A stretch of DNA of 64,000 nucleotides, from NCBI GenBank assembly GCA_951230915.1, contig OX579636.1, positions 8,633,001 through 8,697,000 on the forward strand. The letters run 5' to 3'. The notes beneath the pieces are model-generated. The model had not been told where the DNA came from. It ran no database searches and saw only the letters and a list, made by a program, of their open reading frames with translations. This stretch comes from Antitrichia curtipendula (taxonomy: Eukaryota; Streptophyta; Bryopsida; Hypnales; Leucodontaceae). Below are positions 57,429 through 64,000 of the stretch, in pieces (position 1 is the stretch's first letter; the number at the start of each line of letters is the position of its first letter). Position numbers and translations under genes: made by a program.

Positions 57429-59950
57429 TGGGTGAAGACTCTACTTGTCCAGAGTTTGACGACCACAATTTCGAGGGAGGCTTGTCTACGAGGGCAGAGG
57501 TCCAAGAGATTGCAATGGCAAAGGCTAGTGCACCACCACAAGTGCAAGTTGTTGCAACAAAGGCAGCCCGTGCAGCTGCATGTAAGGTGGAAAGAGAGGT
57601 TGTTCTCTACCGTCTTGAGTTGAAAGAAAAGACTATCTATACTAAAGATAGTAAGGCATGCCGAAGTGCACGAGAGACAACGTTGATTGCGAGGTTATTT
57701 TAAGGTCGCAAAAACCAAGCAATTCTCAATCCCTACATCTCCTCTGGGATTCCACGGCATCAAATCCAAGATCCAATAGTTTTGAATTTGCTTCTAAAAG
57801 CTTCTCATTCAACAATGTGTTTGTAGACACAGAGCTCTTGGAAGCCAAACCTCCAAACCTCTCGTAGAAAAGTAACAACATTGGCCAGTCGAAGTCAATA
57901 GTAACAACAAAGAAAACTCACCAAATACATTAGTAATTGAGGGTCAACATGGTTCACATCTCCGATGGAGAAGAAAATCTGGAGTTTGACAATGACTTCA
58001 AGGAGATACCGCCACACAAGAAACTCAAGGCTAATTACAACAAAACTCAAAGATTTCAGAACGAATGGGTTGTGAAGTTGGTGTGGGTAGAACCAATTTG
58101 AGGTAGTGACAGTAAAGTTCACCTTGTGAAGTGTACAATGTGCTCTACTTTCTAAAAGAACCCCACAATCTTGTGTCCAAAGTAGAATACGCTCCAAAAA
58201 CAGAAGGGAAGGAGGAAAACAATATTTGATATGCCTAATTAATGAATTTGAACTGACATATAAACCTTTCTTTTTTGCAAAAATGTTTGGGCCTCGTATT
58301 AGATCCTTATAGACTTTTTAGGATGATGGTTCTCATACCTCTCCTTGAGACAATGGATTTACTAGTGACTTTTGCTCAGAAATATGATGTCTACATTTGT
58401 GACTTTGTAGCTGCGTTGAAGATTGCAAAATGACAGCTCTATATGTTGTATATTGACAAGCTCACTGCATTTGCTAGTTGCTACGGATGAATTTTGGGCC
58501 TTCAAAAACATCCTTAATTGCTTTCATAGTCAAATCCATATGAAGTGGGTATATGACCTAAACAATGAGTCTATTCAACTTGTCTTTGTAGAAAATGGGA
58601 AAAAGTGTGGGCAATTCATGAAGCGTCACCTATGGATAGAGATGTATTTGCAATGATTGTTATTATTGTAAAAACAGAGTGTACATTTATGTCTTGTCTA
58701 TGTTGTGCCTATGCTTCCTTCATGTGTTGTTTATACAAATTTCATATTGTACTTGTGCTTTGCTCACATTGTGGTGGGCAACTTTTGTTAGCACGCTTGT
58801 TTATTTTGACTTTGTTTTAAGGCTCCCTAATATTTAGTTATTGTAATTGAATTTATGTTTAAAATTTAGTTTACTTAGTGTAATAGAGTTAATGAAGAAA
58901 TGTGTCTTTGATCTTTCTTAGAATATTCGAGTTTGTGGAAAAAACTCTTTATAATTGTACTTGTGAAAAGGTTGTTTCTAATTTTGTACAATGTATGAAG
59001 GTTGCCTAATATTGTAGTTACTATAAGTGAGTGTTTGTTTAAATTTACTTATTTGAATTGAGTTTATGTTCAAGTTTACTTAGTGAAATTGAGTTAGTGT
59101 AAAAAGCTACATGTAATGTTAGTTGGTGTAACTTAGTTGGTGTTTCAAAATTGCCTAAAAAATTAGTGACCGTAATTCAATTTGTGTTTTAAGTTCACTT
59201 AATGTAATTGAATTAGTGTAGAAGGTTGTCTTTAATTTCACTTATTGTAATCCAATTAATATTTTAAGTTTGCTTCATATTTTAGTTACTAGAATTCAAT
59301 AAAAATGTTGGAATTGGATTAGTTGTTAAGTATATAAGAACAATGTCATTGTGGATGTGCGTCTAACTAGACTGTTGATCACTTGTTGTTTTGGATTTTG
59401 GTAGGGGCACTCTAGCAATTGTTAAAGGAGCTTGAAGCATGCTTTCCTTCTCACCATGTTATGGATGCATGTGGTATAGTATACCCACATTATTGGTTGC
59501 AAATTGAAGCGGAGGAGACCTTCTCCAAGCACTTGGACATTCTCATGGCATTTTACTATGAGCTGAAATTGGTGGAATTAACAAGGTGAAGAATTTAATT
59601 CCATCTATCTTGGACCGGTATAGCTTGGAGGTCCAACAAGGTTTGTTTAAATTAGCCATGCTAAATAATGCTAGGAAACACATGGAGCCCCCCTTCAACT
59701 TGAATCTACTCACCTGTCTTTGGCGTTATTTAGACTCATGTATTGTTTTGAGAGTGGAGGCATTTCCTGAACTTTATAAGTTGGTTGAAGTTGCAATTGT
59801 ACAAGTATTGGGTTTTGTGGAGGATGAAAGATGCTTTAGCTCTCTAGCATTTTTGAAGAACAAGTTGTAAAATTCCATGAACACCCACTTAGAATGCATA
59901 GTGGGAATGTATTCCCAAAAAATCTTCACTTTGAAGACTTTTCCATATGA
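57429..59950 (+). pseudogene. Dead hAT-family transposase
   Basis: The 5' part (57429-57703) is an open frame MGEDSTCPEFDDHNFEGG... with an Ala/Lys/Glu-rich helix, unassigned on its own. The 3' part is recognisable. 59431-59589 reads ELEACFPSHHVMDACGIVYP followed by HYWLQ and a Phe-rich helix. After a frame shift at about 59590, 59590-59870 continues to VEDERCFSSLAFLKNKL, then a stop, and then a conceptual continuation NTHLECIVGMYSQ. This is the C-terminal hAT dimerisation region (E-RCFS-L--IKNKLRN type). The middle (57710-59400) lacks a continuous frame and may be intronic, deleted or foreign. Multiple breaks make it inactive. Confidence 0.6.
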
Positions 59951-62263
59951 TGGGGCATACAACTAGTGGGTGGTTGGAGCAAATTCACGATATGGACTGT
60001 GGGTTTAATCTATAAGTTATTGGTTCTAAATCAAGCTTGTTCTAGACATCTTTTTCTTTATAGATTATTTCTCTTAAGTGGATGGACATTTGCATGCCTT
60101 TGTGTCCATCAAGAACAATTCTATACATGGATGAATATTTCTTCCTACTTTATAGTCTACTATGTATTAATTTTGGATTTACATTGCCAGTTTTCTTATA
60201 ACAAATTTGTAGTGTATTAATTCCATTTTCATCACATCATGTAAGCACTTTCACCTTTTTTGCATTAGTTCAATTGCCTTAGTGCCAGAAAAGGTATGCA
60301 CTTCTTTGCAAATTCACCATATTGGCACAAAAAAGAATTTTCCTCAATACCAAAAGTTGTCACCAATTTCAAACGTGTAGAGTCAGTCAGCCAGATCCAC
60401 CTTCTATAAAATTCATTGTCGCCACTCGGATTCTTTGAGAGACACGGAGCCCTTGCCATGTGAGTTCCAAAAGAAATTACACTTGTAGTTAATCTGACTT
60501 TCTGCAAAAGAAAACAAAAAAAGGGTTGATACCCACATGCTCTGTACTCTTGAAAAACATACTTTGAACAAGATTGCAAATTTCTTCTTATTTTCTTAGT
60601 GATTTCATAACATTAAGTGGTAGTTGAGCTAATTACCCTCCCCCTAATAAAATGGTGTAAAATTTTCCACATCGTTTCATTCCATAGATGATATGGTGTA
60701 AAATATTTCACACCTATCAATAGCAAAGGGGCCATGCATCAAGAAACATCAAAATAGTGAATAGTCCTAAAAAGCAGTCTAGCCAGAATTGCTTGACAAA
60801 ATTATTATTAAATATAAATTGGACCATGCTCCGAGCAAGATGGAAGTCTGTGGGGGAACTGACTCATCCACTGACTGTTTTTTTTAATATTGGAGCTTGT
60901 TTGGGGGGAACTTGGATGGCAGAGATCAATGTTGGTGGATTGGTAATTAAGCTTTTGTATTTAATTAGATAGTTCACAAATTCAGGTGCTCATGTATGAT
61001 GTATGTATAATGTTATGGCCCCTGGTCCTCTACAATTAGGGATGCTCAATTGCAGCTGGGTTGGTAAAATTGGAGTTGCCTCAATAGGGATGAAATTTGT
61101 GGATGACGACTTAAGAGAGCAAAAGACAGTTTCTTCGAATGATACTGAATGTTATGTCTATGACTCTGTATAATTTTGAATTTCCACTCATTCAAGTCTT
61201 AATTACAAAGAAATGGCCAAGAGCCAACAACTGAACCACAAGTTTGTTTGTATCAAAGAGGTTATTCTTGGGGATTGGAAAGGCCCTAAGCTTATATTGG
61301 GGCTTCATAATCTCATAATGTGCTGCAATGGGAATTTTTTATGATAATCTCAGAAGTTTACATGATCATGATTACTTTATTGACTACAAATACATTAGTA
61401 AAAAAATGTGCTATATATTCTTGTTAAGGTTGTGCATCATCCAAACCAATGCTTGACTTTGAAAAAATCATACTTTTTGTATGATGAATTTGATGAAACT
61501 GAGATGTATAATATATATTTATAAAGATACAAGAAGAAACATGCAAACATTGAAGAAAAGATTTAGGAGCTATGGGATTAACACCTTGTTTTCAATTGTA
61601 GCTTTAGTACAACAAACATGAGCTCAGTTACATTCATGTGGAAGAAATCAACTATTTTACACATTGACCTAATTGTCTCCTAGAATATGATGGCAACAAG
61701 ACTTCAAGTATTGAATAAATGGTCAATTTCAACAATGAATCAAAATAAATAATGGTCTTGATTTGTCACATTTAGGTTAACAAAACTAAATATGTATATA
61801 GTAGGTAAAGTGGTGAATTATAAGATTGTTGCACCTAATTGTAACCCTTTTCAAAAACTAAACCCAACATATTCTTGCTTGAAATGTCCTTCTATCCATG
61901 GAAATCTAGGGTCAATTTTAGAAACAATTATTTTAGCCAAATTTGAAAATTCATAGCTTATTCATTCAGTTTTCAATAAATGAATAAGAAAAAAATCTAC
62001 TTGTATGCTTTTGACTTCCTGTAAGATCTGACCAAAAATTAGGCAATCAAATAATGGGAACAACTTAACGTTCAATTGCTTATCTGAACACATTTTATTT
62101 GCATTGACAATTTTTCTATTAGGGAAGTTTCATGTCAAATTGGCATTAAGCTATTAGTGTAGGTAACTATGCATTCAAAAGACAAGTACACATTGTTTGT
62201 ATTTCACACAAATTTGTCACATGGACCCAAAATGTCCTTCTTTGCAATCTAGAATCACTATTT
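59951..62263. other. AT-rich intergenic DNA with a TTAA-family fragment
   Basis: Short frames only (for example 59966-60220 plus, 60265-60579 minus). At about 61430-61577 lies a copy collinear with 12190-12442 that ends TTAGGAGCTATGGGA before TTAA at 61578-61581; its left end was not found. Nothing else is supportable. Confidence 0.45.
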
Positions 62264-62462
62264 AACAACATAAGGATGGATCGGTCCCCCTAGAAATCAT
62301 CTTTATTTGTACAATAAGAATCATTTACTTAGAAGAATCCAAAAGCACTCATTGGAAGTCAAACTACTATGCAAACCCTCCCCTTTTTGCACAAAATTCT
62401 AATGATGAACATATGCACTTTTGTCTTACAAATAAGTTTTTTCAATAATCCATCAGACCAAT
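62264..62462. mobile_element. Second copy of the 26233-26445 element, interrupted
   Basis: After TTAA near 62262-62265 the phrase AAGGATGGATCGGTC parallels AAGGATGGACTGGTC in the first copy. AGCACTCATTGGA(A/G)GTCAAACT and the following ~110 bases are nearly identical between copies. The copy is split at 62463-62843 by another insertion and resumes at 62858. Its right terminus has decayed. Confidence 0.55.
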
Positions 62463-62843
62463 GATGTTAGCATGTGAACTTAAAAATGCAAGCCTATGAG
62501 CCTTAATCCTAGGTGTAAGTAGATACTCTACAACTATTGAAGGTGCCTATAACATACATACCTATGACATAAATATTCCATAATCATAGAAGGTGCTTAT
62601 AATATAGGTACCTATAACATAGACACCTATATATAAATATCCTATAACCATTGAACGTATTTATAACATAGACACCTAAAATATAAATACTTTATGACTA
62701 TAGAAGGTGCTTATAACAAACACCTATAATATAAATATCTTATAATTATGGAAGGTGCCTATAACAAAGGTACCTTTAATATAGGAGCCTAGGTTTTTAG
62801 GCTCATGGGCTCAAGATCCTAGATTCACATACTAGTGATCTTG
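62463..62843. mobile_element. Inverted-repeat insertion carrying ~50-bp internal tandem repeats
   Basis: The 14-base sequence TCCATCAGACCAAT occurs once in the element copy and again at 62844-62857, bracketing this block. Imperfect inverted ends are seen: AGCATGTGAAC and GCCTATGAGCC at the left, their inverted relatives at the right. Inside are about 4.5 units of ~50 bp based on GAAGGTGCxTATAACATA. A duplication of 14 bases is long for common superfamilies, so classification is open. Confidence 0.55.
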
Positions 62844-62857
62844 TCCATCAGACCAAT

Positions 62858-64000
62858 CTAGTTCACAATGTCTATACATGATTAAGTGAGTGCATAATGA
62901 AGTGAATTCACTCACTATCTACTCAAAAGAGACGTATACAATATAAAAAAAGGATTGTCTTCTAAAAAATAAACATCTACTTTAATTCATTTCATTTTAA
63001 CATGCTTGATTAGTATCAAGTATGTACAACTATAATACGTTTTTTAGGCATTCACCCAACAATATTTGTAAAACTTTGCAAACAATCACTTAATGTTGGA
63101 TAGGAAAAATTGTGAAAAAACTAGAGGACTTCATGATGCATCTACCAAAAAAATTTGAGCAACATTTGAAGTAATTTGTCTATAGCTAACACCTTTTCAA
63201 AGACACTACATATCATGTTTGGGCTCTTTTAGGCATATAGGGAATTCGAAGACACATTGGATTGAGTAATTGGAATTACAAATTTTAGTGAGCGTTTCTA
63301 CAAACGTCTTCTTCTTGTAGTAAAATCACAATTCAATTAGAGTTTTCAAACCTTAGATAAAAATCACGGTACTCAAAAATATACATTATAAACCATGAAG
63401 CAAATGTATTATAGACCACTTGGAGATTAAGTAAACTTTGGAGTAACAGAGTAATTCAAAATTGTGGAATAACTGATTAATTAAAAAAAACTATAATATT
63501 TAACACATTATTGAACAAGTAATGTACAATGCATAAAGCTAATTTTTCAAACTTTGAAACCGAATCTAGAGGTTTTTTTTTAAAGAAAATGAAATGATAG
63601 AATAAAAAAATATTTTTTGTACATTCATTTACAAAAATTATAAATTATTTAATAGAGGAATTAAGAATTATTTTATGCTAAAAATTTATAAAATTAAAAA
63701 ATAATCATAAAATCTTAAATTTTATAGAATGAAATATTATTGGCAAAAAAATTTATAAAAAAAATTTCGTTCTTTGTAATTCAATGCTAAAATTCGAAAA
63801 AAATCATGAAATATATATTTAATTACTTTATTTAAAAATATATATAAATTGTAAATTTTTGAGGATTTTGTAAAGCAAATGTTATTTTTGGAGTGAATTA
63901 CATTTTGGAGACTTATGGAGTGAAGGAAATTAGTTACACTCAGTTGGTTGGATTCATAAGTGATTTAAAATTTAAATATGAGACATTATGGCAAGGGGAT
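62858..64000. other. AT-rich intergenic DNA, no gene seen
   Basis: After a short tail of the 62264 element the sequence is extremely AT-rich (A/T runs from 63480 on). No open frame, RNA gene or repeat border can be supported. Confidence 0.6.

Overview
This is nuclear DNA of a land plant. Introns are short to medium with GT-AG borders, the intergenic DNA is very AT-rich and crowded with small DNA transposons, and the genes encode plant proteins. Two genes point to a seed-free plant with swimming sperm (bryophyte, lycophyte or possibly fern): a candidate PIBF1/CEP90-type centriolar coiled-coil protein, and a glutathione transferase fused to a hemerythrin domain, an architecture I know from mosses and not from flowering plants. 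I would guess a moss, with low confidence. No LTR retrotransposon, rRNA, tRNA or CRISPR array was recognised.

Layout: 1-4389 is AT-rich DNA followed by a higher-GC leader-like stretch. 4390-11995 (+) is a ~17-exon coiled-coil gene, candidate PIBF1/CEP90. 12115-19380 is a transposon-rich gap. 19381-21990 is a GC-richer stretch leading into the GST-hemerythrin gene (21991-24550, +). 24551-34177 is mostly repeats. 34349-35068 (+) is an intronless secreted basic secretory protein (M-like peptidase fold), followed by two tandem copies of its own 3' end. 36113-36286 (+) is a 57-residue secreted cysteine-rich peptide. 36880-39405 (-) is an LRR receptor pseudogene broken by two transposons. 41859-44479 (-) is a complete six-exon cinnamyl-alcohol-dehydrogenase-family gene. 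49818-54810 (+) is a complete 13-exon protein phosphatase methylesterase 1 gene. 56748-59950 holds a CACTA-type foldback, a 66-bp satellite and a dead hAT transposase. The rest to 64000 is AT-rich repeat DNA.

The most unusual content is the mobile DNA. A family of short non-autonomous elements with CCC...GGG ends sits between TTAA sequences at about ten places, including introns of the coiled-coil, CAD and PME-1 genes. One copy sits in the LRR pseudogene, and removing it with one TTAA restores the LRR reading frame exactly. One member ends with the same 16 bases as the canonical piggyBac terminus. CACTA, hAT (8-bp duplication), Stowaway-like and TA-flanked elements are also present, several with clear target-site evidence. 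A second oddity is a dispersed ~230-bp GC-rich repeat (two inverted copies) built of two hairpins whose stems differ between copies in a compensating way while one loop is conserved.

The genes do not form a pathway or operon. Working genes are separated by repeats and each appears to be its own transcription unit.
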